From assembly GCA_016124755.1 (NCBI GenBank), contig WGNA01000010.1:1-64000 (forward strand): 64,000 bases of DNA, given 5' to 3'. Shown here one piece after another: positions 53,333-61,821 of this stretch; the stretch's first letter is position 1; the number at the start of each line of letters is the position of its first letter. The notes under the pieces were generated by a model that made no database searches, was not told where the DNA came from, and saw only the letters and a list, made by a program, of their open reading frames with translations. This DNA comes from Bacteroidota bacterium (GTDB lineage: Bacteria; Bacteroidota; Bacteroidia; NS11-12g; UBA9320). Both the position numbers and the translations under genes were made by a program.

Positions 53333-53498
53333 TTTGCCTTTTACAAGTCTTCCCAATCTGCTCAAATCTTCTTTAGTTAATTCCAGATTCGGGAACAAAT
53401 CAGAAGTAATTATTTCTTAAGTGTCTTATAATGAGTTGCATGAAACTGTGGCAATTCTCTTGAATAAATTAATCTGCACTTCGGGTGCAACTACTAAG

Positions 53499-54080
53499 AT
53501 GAAAAGAAAATTATTTGCCCTTGCAACTCTGGGAGTTGTATTCGCTTTCAACTTTACCGCCTCAGCACAAGACGACAACGACGACGATCATACGATACAG
53601 ATTTCCATTCCGGAAGTTGCTATTCTGGATCTTGAAGCTACTTCAGGAACATCGGTGGTATTGAATGTTTCGGCTCCATCAGAAGCTGGTTTGCCGGTAA
53701 GTTTCGCAAATGCCAAAGACAGTTCTGTATGGATTAATTATTCTTCAATTGTTGGTTCATCAACAGAAGCTTCAAGAAATGTTTCTGCAAAAATCTCCGG
53801 AGGCTCAGTTCCAGGCGGGATGTTACTGAAGGTAACTGCAGCAAATGATGCTGGAAATGGAGATGGCAAAACCGGTTCTTCTTCAGGAGTAATTACCTTA
53901 TCAAATACTAATCAAACGGTAATTACCGGAATAGGAAGTTGCTATACCGGAAATGGTGCAAACAACGGTCACAACCTGTATTACTCTCTGGAATTAGATC
54001 CTGCCGCCGGAAGTTATGCGAACATCGATTTTGATGACGCTACTACTCTTACCATCATCTACACTATTTCCAATAATTAA
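53499..54080 (+). CDS. Secreted protein of a tandem paralog family, copy 2
   Basis: A 193-aa protein from ATG 53499, chosen because it starts a signal peptide (MKRKLFALATLGVVFAFN, ending TASAQ). An in-frame ATG at 53421 would add 26 unrelated residues. After an acidic linker (DDNDDDH) it repeats the family landmarks: ISIPEVAILDLEA, GTSVVLNVSAP, SSVWINYSSI, GSCYTGNGANNGHNLYYSLEL, IDFDDATTLTIIYTIS. Spacing between landmarks is kept relative to copies 1 and 3, so the fold is conserved. The gene is separated from copy 1 by a terminator, so it probably has its own promoter. Confidence 0.8.
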   Translation: MKRKLFALATLGVVFAFNFTASAQDDNDDDHTIQISIPEVAILDLEATSGTSVVLNVSAPSEAGLPVSFANAKDSSVWINYSSIVGSSTEASRNVSAKISGGSVPGGMLLKVTAANDAGNGDGKTGSSSGVITLSNTNQTVITGIGSCYTGNGANNGHNLYYSLELDPAAGSYANIDFDDATTLTIIYTISNN

Positions 54081-54158
54081 TTCTAAAACCGGAATTAGCG
54101 GAAGTGCAAAATGTTCAGTTTTCATTTCCGGATTAATGAAATTTAAAGCATTGCATAG

Positions 54159-54737
54159 ATGAAAAGGTATTTTGTAATTAAGTTGATGTTTTGGTCAGCG
54201 ATCATTTTTTCAGGGAGTTCTTTTGCTCAGGATAAAAAGGATGCGGGTCAATCAGTAACGATAGATATTCCGGAAGTTGCGTTGTTGGATCTGGAATCAT
54301 CTTCCGGGACTTCTATTGTTCTGAATATTGAAGCACCCAAGGAAGCTGGTCAGCCGGTTAGTTTCGCCAGCGCAGTCGACAGCTCTATCTGGATTAATTA
54401 TTCTTCAATCGCCGGTAACGGAAAATCTGCCAAAAGGGATATTAGTGCGAAAATTATTTCGGGTAAACTCCCGAGTTATTTTGATCTGAACGTGGTTGCC
54501 GCATCTGATGCCGGAGCCGGAGACGGGACCATGGGAACACCATCCGGAGCTATCAAACTCACCAACGGAAATCAAAAAATTATCAGGAATATCGGTAGCT
54601 GTTATACAGGAGACGGGGCTGGGAAAGGACATGCACTTTATTATGCCTTATCACTAAAAAACGGAAGTAATCGATATCGTCAGATCGACTTCGACGATGC
54701 AACCACCATTACCGTACTTTATACGATTTCAGACTAA
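54159..54737 (+). CDS. Secreted protein of a tandem paralog family, copy 3
   Basis: A 192-aa protein with a signal peptide (ending SSFAQ) and the same landmark series: IDIPEVALLDLES, GTSIVLNIEAP, SSIWINYSSI, IISGKLPSYFDLNV, GSCYTGDGAGKGHALYYALSL, IDFDDATTITVLYTIS. It is closer to copy 1 than to copy 2 in the middle (IISG, NIGSCYTGDGAGKGH, RYRQ.DFDDATT). It lies 78 bp after copy 2 without an evident terminator, so the two may be co-transcribed. The GNAT gene converges on it, 3 bp away. Function unknown: abundant surface or matrix structural subunits are a possibility. Confidence 0.8.
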   Translation: MKRYFVIKLMFWSAIIFSGSSFAQDKKDAGQSVTIDIPEVALLDLESSSGTSIVLNIEAPKEAGQPVSFASAVDSSIWINYSSIAGNGKSAKRDISAKIISGKLPSYFDLNVVAASDAGAGDGTMGTPSGAIKLTNGNQKIIRNIGSCYTGDGAGKGHALYYALSLKNGSNRYRQIDFDDATTITVLYTISD

Positions 54738-54740
54738 TAA

Positions 54741-55169
54741 TTACGAATTCCGGAACACCATTTTGTAGTGATCGATTCCGGCTTCACTAAACATTTCTCC
54801 TTCCGGTTTAAATCCGTGTTTTTGGTATAATTCACAAACCTGAACCTGAGAATGCAAATAGACATTTTGCAAATCCGGAAGATCTTGTAGTATGCTGTTG
54901 ATTAGCCCAGATGCCAATCCTTTGCGGCGGTATTCCGGTAATACAGCAAATCGTTCGAGTTTAATTCCGTTGGGTGTTCTTCTCCATCTGGCTGTTCCCG
55001 CAGGAACGTTGTTATAAAGCGCAATAAAATGGGTGCAGCGATCCTCGAATTCATCATACTCCAATTCCGGATCAACTTGCTGCTCTTCCACAAAAACCTT
55101 TTGTCGTATCTCAAATATTTTTTCCAGTTCCCCGGCGGTATTCACCGTTCTGATTTCAATCGTTTCCAT
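54741..55169 (-). CDS. GNAT family N-acetyltransferase
   Basis: A 142-aa cytosolic acetyltransferase from ATG 55169 (METIEIRTVN); a GTG three codons earlier is possible. The GNAT core is clear: IRQKVFVEEQQV (beta1-alpha1), GTARWRR, the acetyl-CoA pyrophosphate loop LPEYRRKGLASGL (Q/R-x-x-G-x-G/A), VYLHSQ.Q and the final Y-KHGF. The ElaA-like N-terminus suggests a small-molecule or protein N-acetylation role. The substrate is unknown. It is convergent with copy 3 of the secreted family. Confidence 0.9.
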   Translation of the reverse strand: METIEIRTVNTAGELEKIFEIRQKVFVEEQQVDPELEYDEFEDRCTHFIALYNNVPAGTARWRRTPNGIKLERFAVLPEYRRKGLASGLINSILQDLPDLQNVYLHSQVQVCELYQKHGFKPEGEMFSEAGIDHYKMVFRNS

Positions 55170-55241
55170 AGATAACACTCAGGCCAATTTATGCTAAAAA
55201 TGCCATAAAGCGGTGGAATGCAGATTTTCTTGAAAAGCGGT

Positions 55242-55249
55242 TAAATTTG
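55242..55249 (+). promoter_or_regulatory. -7 element (TAAATTTG) of the aldolase gene
   Basis: A perfect TAnnTTTG, 19 nt ahead of the ATG at 55269. Confidence 0.6.
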
Positions 55250-55268
55250 CCGACCCAAAAAGTTACGC

Positions 55269-56324
55269 ATGAGCATTACCGCTATCGAAAATATTCTGGG
55301 CCAGGAAGCCGAATATTTACTGAATCACACATCCAAGACTATTTCAAAAGATCATTTGCACTTGCCGGGTCCGGGTCACATTGATGACAACTGGGCGATG
55401 GCAAACCGCAGCCCTCAGGTTTTGAGAAATCTTGCTTCTATTCTGGATCACGGTCGATTGGGAGGAACCGGATATGTATCTATCCTGCCGGTGGATCAGG
55501 GAATTGAACATTCTGCCGGTGCCAGCTTTGCCCCGAATCCGGAATATTTTGATCCGGAAAATATTGTGAAGCTTGCAATTGAAGGCGGATGCAATGCGGT
55601 TGCTTCTACATTTGGAGTGCTCTCCTCTGTGTCAAGAAAATATGCGCATAGAATTCCGTTCGTTGTTAAAATCAACCACAATGAATTTTTGACCTACCCG
55701 AACAAGTTTGATCAGATTATGTTTGGTACGGTTGAAGAAGCATGGAATCTTGGTGCGGCTGCTGTAGGTGCAACTATTTATTTTGGTTCACCAGAATCTT
55801 CACGACAAATTGTTGAAGTTGCTGAGGCGTTTGAACGTGCACACGAATTGGGAATGGCAACGATTCTCTGGTGTTATTTGCGAAACAGTGATTTCAAAAA
55901 AGACGGTGTGGATTATCACACTTCTGCAGATTTAACCGGTCAGGCAAATCACCTTGGAGTTACCATTCAAGCTGATATTATTAAACAAAAACTTCCGGAA
56001 AATAACGGTGGTTATAATGCACTTAAGTTCGGTAAAACCCACCCGAAGGTTTATTCAGAACTTACCAGTGACCACCCAATTGATCTCTGTAGATATCAGG
56101 TTGCCAATTGCTATATGGGCAAAGTCGGCCTCATTAATTCAGGCGGAGCTTCCGGAGCAAACGATATGTTTGATGCCGTTAAAACTGCTGTTATTAATAA
56201 ACGTGCTGGTGGATGCGGATTAATTTCCGGAAGAAAAGCCTTCCAGAAACCCATGACTGAAGGTGTTGAATTACTCAATGCGATTCAGGATGTTTATCTC
56301 GATAACGGGGTAACCATCGCCTAA
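55269..56324 (+). CDS. fbaB: Class I fructose-bisphosphate aldolase (DhnA type)
   Basis: A 351-aa TIM-barrel Schiff-base aldolase of glycolysis and gluconeogenesis, from the archaeal/DhnA-type family rather than the zinc-dependent class II. The sequence shows [16 protein letters not shown] and the Schiff-base Lys region VVKINHN (Lys134). [28 protein letters not shown] and the C-terminal [13 protein letters not shown] and [14 protein letters not shown] phosphate-binding loops follow. Length is normal for the larger bacterial DhnA subgroup. It ends at a terminator before accD. Confidence 0.95.
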   Translation: MSITAIENILGQEAEYLLNHTSKTISKDHLHLPGPGHIDDNWAMANRSPQVLRNLASILDHGRLGGTGYVSILPVDQGIEHSAGASFAPNPEYFDPENIVKLAIEGGCNAVASTFGVLSSVSRKYAHRIPFVVKINHNEFLTYPNKFDQIMFGTVEEAWNLGAAAVGATIYFGSPESSRQIVEVAEAFERAHELGMATILWCYLRNSDFKKDGVDYHTSADLTGQANHLGVTIQADIIKQKLPENNGGYNALKFGKTHPKVYSELTSDHPIDLCRYQVANCYMGKVGLINSGGASGANDMFDAVKTAVINKRAGGCGLISGRKAFQKPMTEGVELLNAIQDVYLDNGVTIA

Positions 56325-56345
56325 GCAACCGCATGGTTGTTTTTA
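56325..56345 (+). terminator. Rho-independent terminator after fbaB
   Basis: GCAACC (56325-56330) pairs with GGTTGT (56335-56340) across a 4-nt loop GCAT, followed by TTTT. It is short but directly after the stop codon. Confidence 0.7.
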
Positions 56346-56346
56346 G

Positions 56347-56354
56347 TACTTTTG
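56347..56354 (+). promoter_or_regulatory. -7 element (TACTTTTG) of accD
   Basis: A perfect TAnnTTTG, 10 nt before the accD ATG, implying a very short or nearly leaderless transcript, squeezed between the terminator and the gene. Confidence 0.55.
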
Positions 56355-56364
56355 ATATTCCTCT

Positions 56365-57255
56365 ATGAGTTGGTTTAAGCGTGTAAAGGAGGGGATTCTC
56401 ACCAAGACGCAGGATAAGAAATTTACCCCTGACGGACTGTGGTATCAATGCCCCGAATGTAAATCCCCACAAGCCTCAAAGGATTTTGTTGCTAATAATT
56501 GGGTATGCATGACCTGCGATCATCATGAACGAATTGGTTCTGTTGAATACTTTAATCTCTTCTTCGACGAAGGGAAATTTACAGAATTGGATGCTCACAT
56601 GATTTCGGCAGATCCGCTCGAATTTGTCGATAGCAAACCCTATCCGGCAAGAATTGCAGAAGCCCGCAAAAAATCCGGCTTGCTCGATGCCGCACGAACT
56701 GCTCACGGCAAAATGAATGGTAGCAAAATCGTAATCGCCTGTATGGATTTTTCATTCGTAGGTGGTTCTATGGGGACTGTTGTCGGTGAAAAAATTGCCA
56801 GAGCAATTGATTACGGAAGGGAAAATAAAATTCCGGTGATGGTAATAACCAAATCCGGTGGAGCAAGAATGCAGGAAGCCGCTTTCAGTTTAATGCAAAT
56901 GGCTAAAACCAGCGCTAAGCTTGCATTGCTAGCTCAGGATGGCATTCCTTACATATCTTACCTTACCGATCCGACAACCGGAGGAGTAACCGCTTCTTTT
57001 GCTATGCTGGGTGATTTTAATATCGCAGAACCCAACGCCTTAATTGGTTTTGCCGGCCCGAGAGTTATTCGTGAAACCATTGGCAAAGACTTACCAAAAG
57101 GATTTCAACGAAGCGAATTTTTGGTAGAGCACGGTTTTGTTGATTTTATTGTTCATCGTAAAGAAGCAAAAGATAAAATTTCTAATCTGCTCAGCATGAT
57201 TACTGATAAAAAGACACGATCTAAATCGGACGAGTCTGCGGTAACTAATGCCTGA
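56365..57255 (+). CDS. accD: Acetyl-CoA carboxylase carboxyltransferase subunit beta
   Basis: A 296-aa subunit that, with AccA, transfers CO2 from biotin to acetyl-CoA, the first step of fatty-acid synthesis. The four-Cys zinc ribbon (C29, C32, C48, C51) opens the protein. The crotonase-type core follows: FVGGSMGTVVGEKI, VMVITKSGGARMQEAAFSLMQM, YLTDPTTGGVTASFA, ALIGFAGPRVI. Length and order are standard for the beta subunit; accA is not in the window. ATG at 56365. Confidence 0.97.
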   Translation: MSWFKRVKEGILTKTQDKKFTPDGLWYQCPECKSPQASKDFVANNWVCMTCDHHERIGSVEYFNLFFDEGKFTELDAHMISADPLEFVDSKPYPARIAEARKKSGLLDAARTAHGKMNGSKIVIACMDFSFVGGSMGTVVGEKIARAIDYGRENKIPVMVITKSGGARMQEAAFSLMQMAKTSAKLALLAQDGIPYISYLTDPTTGGVTASFAMLGDFNIAEPNALIGFAGPRVIRETIGKDLPKGFQRSEFLVEHGFVDFIVHRKEAKDKISNLLSMITDKKTRSKSDESAVTNA

Positions 57256-57309
57256 TTGTGCTGATCATTTGAATGAAAAAACTTATTTCGCAGAAACAAT
57301 TTAATACAA

Positions 57310-57690
57310 ATGAATTTTCCTGATTCTCTCAAATACACTAAAGACCACGAATGGGTTAAAGTTGAAGGCGATGTCGCTGTTATTGGTATTACTGATTTTG
57401 CTCAAAGCGAATTAGGTGATGTGGTTTTTGTAGAAATAGAAACGGAAGGAGAAACGCTCGATTCCGAAGCGACTTTCGGAACAGTTGAAGCCGTAAAAAC
57501 CGTCTCTGATTTATACATGCCTGTGAGCGGTGAAATTATCGAAGTGAATAGTGGCCTCGAAGGAAATCCGGAAAATGTGAACACCGATCCTTATGGAAGC
57601 GGTTGGATGATCAAAGTAAAAATGAGCGATCCATCTCAGGTTGATGCTCTCATGGATGCTGCCGCCTACACCGAAATGGTAGGTGCTTAA
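57310..57690 (+). CDS. gcvH: Glycine cleavage system H protein
   Basis: A 126-aa lipoyl carrier of the glycine decarboxylase complex. The start [20 protein letters not shown] and the lipoylated Lys63 in [15 protein letters not shown] are diagnostic, followed by [10 protein letters not shown] and GWMIKVKM. Length is normal. gcvT and gcvP are not nearby, as is common. It lies 54 bp after accD on the same strand and overlaps the VanZ gene by 8 nt. ATG at 57310. Confidence 0.97.
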   Translation: MNFPDSLKYTKDHEWVKVEGDVAVIGITDFAQSELGDVVFVEIETEGETLDSEATFGTVEAVKTVSDLYMPVSGEIIEVNSGLEGNPENVNTDPYGSGWMIKVKMSDPSQVDALMDAAAYTEMVGA

Positions 57691-58081
57691 CCATTCATTA
57701 AAATCCTTTAAATTCACAATAGCACTCGGATTAATAATTCTGGTGCTGAGCGCAATTCCGGGTAATCGAATGCCCGAACTGTCCTTTAAAGCCGGTGATA
57801 AAGTCGAGCACTTTCTTGCCTATTTTTCTTTGGCTTTTGTTGTCTGTATCGAATTCGCAAACAGTCACCATTGGTTAAACAGATTCGGCCTTTGGTTAAT
57901 CTACGTGGTGCTTTTTTGTTCGGCTTACGGGGCTTTGCTTGAGGTTTTTCAGGGGTTGTTCTTTTATCAGCGGACTTTCGATTACGCTGATATGCTGGCG
58001 AATACGACCGGAAGTGTTATCGGAACGCTTGTTTATCTGCCTTCTTCAAAAGCTCAGAATTTTTGGAAGAGGCTGATGTGA
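57683..58081 (+). CDS. VanZ-like membrane protein
   Basis: A 132-aa protein with four predicted membrane helices (residues about 12-27, 42-58, 68-90, 108-122). The conserved pattern [22 protein letters not shown] and [16 protein letters not shown] is that of the VanZ/PhnF-like family, small integral proteins of unknown role in most bacteria (teicoplanin resistance in enterococci). The start GTG at 57683 overlaps the gcvH stop by 8 nt, so translational coupling is likely. The gcvH-vanZ pairing is frequent in Bacteroidota. Confidence 0.9.
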   Translation: MLNHSLKSFKFTIALGLIILVLSAIPGNRMPELSFKAGDKVEHFLAYFSLAFVVCIEFANSHHWLNRFGLWLIYVVLFCSAYGALLEVFQGLFFYQRTFDYADMLANTTGSVIGTLVYLPSSKAQNFWKRLM

Positions 58082-58131
58082 AGTTTCGTTTACCAATTAT
58101 CTGCAGCATTTATTTACTGACAGATATACCT

Positions 58132-58139
58132 TAATTTTG
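58132..58139 (+). promoter_or_regulatory. -7 element (TAATTTTG) of the TonB gene
   Basis: A perfect TAnnTTTG. It covers a TTG that could otherwise open the reading frame, so the ATG at 58158 is the start. The leader is about 12 nt. Confidence 0.65.
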
Positions 58140-58157
58140 AACGCAATCGGAAATACC

Positions 58158-58847
58158 ATGGAGTTAAAGAAAAGTTTAAAAGCCGATATTAGCCGTTACA
58201 GAATGGTGTTCTTCCTTCTGGGGATGTGCTTGTCCCTCTCGTTTGTTTATGGTGTTATTAACTATAAAAAATACGAGATTGTTGAAGAACAACTTGATGC
58301 TTACGTCTATTCGGAAGACGAATTTGAAGTGGAACAAACTCAACAGGAGGAGAAGCCACCACCACCACCGGAAGCACCTCCGGTAATCGAAATTGTTGAA
58401 GACGATGTGATTATTGAAGACGACCAGCCTGAGATCGAAGACATCGAAATCGACGACGACACAAAAATCGATGATTTTATTCCGTTGCCTGTTGATGACG
58501 AGCCGGTAATTGATGAACCGCTTGAGTTTTATCAGGTACAGGAAAAAGCAAAATTTCAGGGAGGCGACGAAGCAATGATTAAATTCATCCAGCAAAACAT
58601 CGTGGTTCCGGAACTCGCGGTCAACGAAGGGCAAAGCGGTACAGTACTCGTAAGCTTTGTGGTTGAAAAAAATGGCCAGATCACCAACGTGAAAGTGGAT
58701 CCAAGATCAAGAACGGTTGGTTTTGGTTGCGAGGAAGCCGCGGTTGATGTTGTTAAGAAAATGAGTGGTATGTGGTCTCCGGCTCTTCAACGTGATAAGC
58801 CTGTGAGAATGCGATTTGCTATTCCCGTTAAGTTCTCTTTGAACTAA
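58158..58847 (+). CDS. TonB family energy transducer
   Basis: A 229-aa inner-membrane protein that passes proton-motive force to outer-membrane TonB-dependent receptors. One transmembrane anchor (about 15-37) is followed by a short Pro run (EEKPPPPPEAPPV, about 65-77). A long acidic linker rich in Asp, Glu and Ile comes next. The C-terminal TonB domain (about 130-229) contains the strand pattern GGDEAMIKFIQQNI, GTVLVSFVVEKNGQI, VKVDPRSRTVGFGCEEAAVDVV and the terminal MRFAIPVKF. The acidic linker replaces the usual Pro-Lys stretch and is typical of Bacteroidota TonBs. The exbBD genes are not in the window. It is followed by a terminator. Confidence 0.94.
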   Translation: MELKKSLKADISRYRMVFFLLGMCLSLSFVYGVINYKKYEIVEEQLDAYVYSEDEFEVEQTQQEEKPPPPPEAPPVIEIVEDDVIIEDDQPEIEDIEIDDDTKIDDFIPLPVDDEPVIDEPLEFYQVQEKAKFQGGDEAMIKFIQQNIVVPELAVNEGQSGTVLVSFVVEKNGQITNVKVDPRSRTVGFGCEEAAVDVVKKMSGMWSPALQRDKPVRMRFAIPVKFSLN

Positions 58848-58867
58848 GAACGTTTCAAGCCATATTA

Positions 58868-58899
58868 AAGGTGGGTGATTTTCACCCACCTTTTTTTTG
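58868..58899 (+). terminator. Rho-independent terminator of the TonB gene
   Basis: An 11-bp perfect stem AAGGTGGGTGA / TCACCCACCTT (58868-58878 / 58882-58892) with a 3-nt loop and a T-run. Confidence 0.93.
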
Positions 58900-59203
58900 C
58901 TCTTTTTTCAATCCCTTATTAGAAGGTATGCTCATTTCCGGTTGCGGACCTCCCGCCTGATACGATTTTGATCGTTGTATTTTCAATCAATTCAGACAGA
59001 TTTTCCAGTGCTAATTTGATGCAACCTCAACCCGTAACGAATGTGATTCGGAAAATGCATTGATCAATTGCTCAATATTGAATAATGGAGATTGCTGTAT
59101 TTGATAAAAGACATTTTGAGATAGCTTCAAATAAGAACTTCAGGGAAATAATGATGGTGAAACCGGAAAAGGACCTTCGACTAAAATTGAAAAAAGGAAG
59201 TCG
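58900..59203. other. Intergenic, nothing recognised
   Basis: About 300 bp between the TonB terminator and the 3' end of the minus-strand PKD gene. No reading frame, RNA fold or strong hairpin was seen, and no obvious terminator for the minus-strand gene. Confidence 0.6.
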
Positions 59204-61696
59204 TTATTCCAACACGGTAACTGTTCCGCTCACATGGTGTTTTTTTCCGTCGCAACCCCGGTAATCTACGAGATACATAAAGGCTTGCAGTGCTACCCTT
59301 TGGCCATTTATGGTTGCATCCCAGTTTTGTCTTTCCGGATCCGTATCCGAATCAAACACCAACTGACCCCAGCGATTGTAAACCCGAACCCGGTATTCCG
59401 GTTGGTGAATAATTTCGTGATATGGAAAAGTCTCGTTTTTCCCGTCTCCGTTGGGAGAAAAGGCATTCGGAATAAACAAAATGTTCGGAAGAGCATTCAA
59501 ATCAATAGATATATAAACAGAATCGGTTGCTGTACATCCGCTTTCGTCTATCACTTTCAGATAATAATATCCGCTGTCGGATGCTTGTATGTATTGCTCT
59601 TTGCTGCCGGTGCTCCATTCGTAAGCGCTGAATTTCTGATTTACGCCCAATTTTGCAACTGATAGTAAACAAAGACTGGTGTCGTTTCCAAGATCAATTA
59701 CCGGTGAATTGGTACGTGTGAGAAATACCGTGTCGGATTTTTCGCAACCATTTGTGTCTTCAACCCACACATAATATTTACCTGGGACTCTGGTCTCTGA
59801 AGTTTGCTGGTTGGATCCGTCGTACCACAGATATTGCCTCATTCCCGGAGGCGCTTTCATCAGTCTGTAAAGCGAGTCGCAATAATTGGTATCGTTGCCG
59901 AGCTCAAGATCAATAATCGGGTTTTCAACCAGAAGAGTATCCCTTATTACGCAGTGCCGTTGGGTAACCTGCACCCAATGTATTCCGGCAGAAGAAATAG
60001 TATTGAACCGGCCGGTACTGCCATCGTTCCACAAATACTTTGCTTCCGGAATATCTCCGGCGTCCAGTGTTTTTTCAAATTCATTACAAACGAAAAAGTA
60101 CGAACCGATATCCGGTTTTGTGGAGAGGAAAATGGTAATTGAATCTGTTTTAACACAATGCGCGTTTCGAACTCTTACCCAATAAAGACCGGTATCCTGA
60201 ACGTGCAAAGTTTGAAAGGTGTCTTTCGGAGAAGTACTCCAGCGATATTTCATTCCGGAAATTCCCGCGTCCATTATAAAATCAACATCTTCCAACGAAC
60301 AAAAAATGCTATCCGGAGGAATACTGAAATTCACCGGATCCATTTTTAATTCTATCGTGTCGCTGCCAAAGCAACTGCCGTAGAAAACCGTTGCATAATA
60401 TTTTCCGGGCTGATTAACCTGTATGGTATTCCCGAACTTACCGTTGCTCCACTGCACTTTTGTTGCATCGAACAAACGGGCTGTGAGGTATGCGCTCACA
60501 TTATCGCAGAAGTACATATCCGGACCGAGGTCGAACTGTACCTTACTGCGAACTTTAACGGTGAAGGTATATTCGTCTTCACAGATTTCATTTTTCACAT
60601 GAAGCGTTACGAGGTAGTCGCCGTTACCCGGATAAATATAGTATGGGTTGGTTTCGTTGGAGGTATCCGCAAGCGTTTTCGTGTCGCCAAAATCCCATCG
60701 ATAGGTTGTGTTTGAAGACGGGCTGTAACTCTTATTTGTAAAGTGCACCGAATCAGTACAGGAGTATGTTGGAGCAGCAAAAGCAGCTACCAGATTGAAA
60801 GTACATTTTTTAACATTCATCTGGTAGTCTCGATAGGTTTCACCTACCAGAATTCCATTGCGATATTCCTTCACCTTAATGCCTATTACGAACTGCCCGA
60901 CGACCGTTGGAGTTACGGTGAGTTCACCGGTATTAGCATCAATCTTCATAATCGGATCACCGCTCATTTGATCCTGAGTATAATAAGGAGATAGCCACTG
61001 AATAGTTGTGAAAGGAGGTGATTCAAAAAAACCGTTTGTGGTGGTATTATCCGGCCGGGGTTTGCTGTCGGTCGCTCCTTTAAAAGGTTGGTACAGTTCA
61101 TAAACAAGACTATCCCCATCCGGGTCAACTGCAGAATGATCAAATTTCAACGGAGCATCGGTACACAGATAATTGGGGGGCAGCTCTTTAAATACTGCAC
61201 TGCTGTTATTGGTAGTTGTGTTGGTTCCCGGAATTTTCACCCAATACGTAGCTCCTGTGGATTCGGGGTGTACCAGATTTGAAATGGAATTATTCCGGCA
61301 ACATCGCTGAAAGGCCAGAATAATTCCGTCGGTTCCGGGATTCAGATTTACTGTTTTCGTGTAAACATATTCATCTACACAAACGTCTTGCGGCGGAACC
61401 AAACATTTATAATTCACTTTGTTCAGCCGGGTCGGACCGGTTCGTGTAAAACTCATCTGGTCTTTAAGATCAGAGGTTTTCGCATCCCAAACACTGATAA
61501 TAGCAATGGCGTCACTCGAAATTGCTTCCGGCGAACCGTTCTGGCAATCGATATACAGCTTTAATGTAACCTGATAAACATTGTTGCTGATTCGCTTATA
61601 ATAGAAATCGCCACCGACAATATGCGTCGCTCTGGACATCGGAACTGTGATAAATCCAAGCAAAAAGAGCAGGGCAATTCTGCGCATCAGGAACAT
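59204..61696 (-). CDS. PKD-domain surface protein with T9SS type B sorting domain
   Basis: An 830-aa secreted protein. The signal peptide spans residues 1-23 (ending SRA), followed by THIVGGDFYYKRI, a start shared by many Bacteroidota gliding-motility-associated proteins. It contains a long N-terminal beta domain with Cys pairs (about 24-300), one PKD domain (about 305-385, YRWDFGD) and five or so degenerate Ig-like modules with C...G.Y.V.V strands. The CHU_C domain (about 735-830; FIPNAFSPNGDGKNETF, VRVYNRWGQLVFDS, YLVDYRGCDG) is the T9SS type B signal. Its role is unknown, and adhesion or envelope structure is probable. Start ATG 61696 is the upstream of two close ATGs. Confidence 0.92.
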   Translation of the reverse strand: MFLMRRIALLFLLGFITVPMSRATHIVGGDFYYKRISNNVYQVTLKLYIDCQNGSPEAISSDAIAIISVWDAKTSDLKDQMSFTRTGPTRLNKVNYKCLVPPQDVCVDEYVYTKTVNLNPGTDGIILAFQRCCRNNSISNLVHPESTGATYWVKIPGTNTTTNNSSAVFKELPPNYLCTDAPLKFDHSAVDPDGDSLVYELYQPFKGATDSKPRPDNTTTNGFFESPPFTTIQWLSPYYTQDQMSGDPIMKIDANTGELTVTPTVVGQFVIGIKVKEYRNGILVGETYRDYQMNVKKCTFNLVAAFAAPTYSCTDSVHFTNKSYSPSSNTTYRWDFGDTKTLADTSNETNPYYIYPGNGDYLVTLHVKNEICEDEYTFTVKVRSKVQFDLGPDMYFCDNVSAYLTARLFDATKVQWSNGKFGNTIQVNQPGKYYATVFYGSCFGSDTIELKMDPVNFSIPPDSIFCSLEDVDFIMDAGISGMKYRWSTSPKDTFQTLHVQDTGLYWVRVRNAHCVKTDSITIFLSTKPDIGSYFFVCNEFEKTLDAGDIPEAKYLWNDGSTGRFNTISSAGIHWVQVTQRHCVIRDTLLVENPIIDLELGNDTNYCDSLYRLMKAPPGMRQYLWYDGSNQQTSETRVPGKYYVWVEDTNGCEKSDTVFLTRTNSPVIDLGNDTSLCLLSVAKLGVNQKFSAYEWSTGSKEQYIQASDSGYYYLKVIDESGCTATDSVYISIDLNALPNILFIPNAFSPNGDGKNETFPYHEIIHQPEYRVRVYNRWGQLVFDSDTDPERQNWDATINGQRVALQAFMYLVDYRGCDGKKHHVSGTVTVLE

Positions 61697-61821
61697 TCTT
61701 TCTTCAGATGTTTCAACCCGGTAATGAGTTGCACCACTAAGGTAACACTTTCACATACCGCACTATTGCCGCTTGTAAAAAATGTATTTCTTATGATGGC
61801 TTTTTACGAATCAACTCAGTT

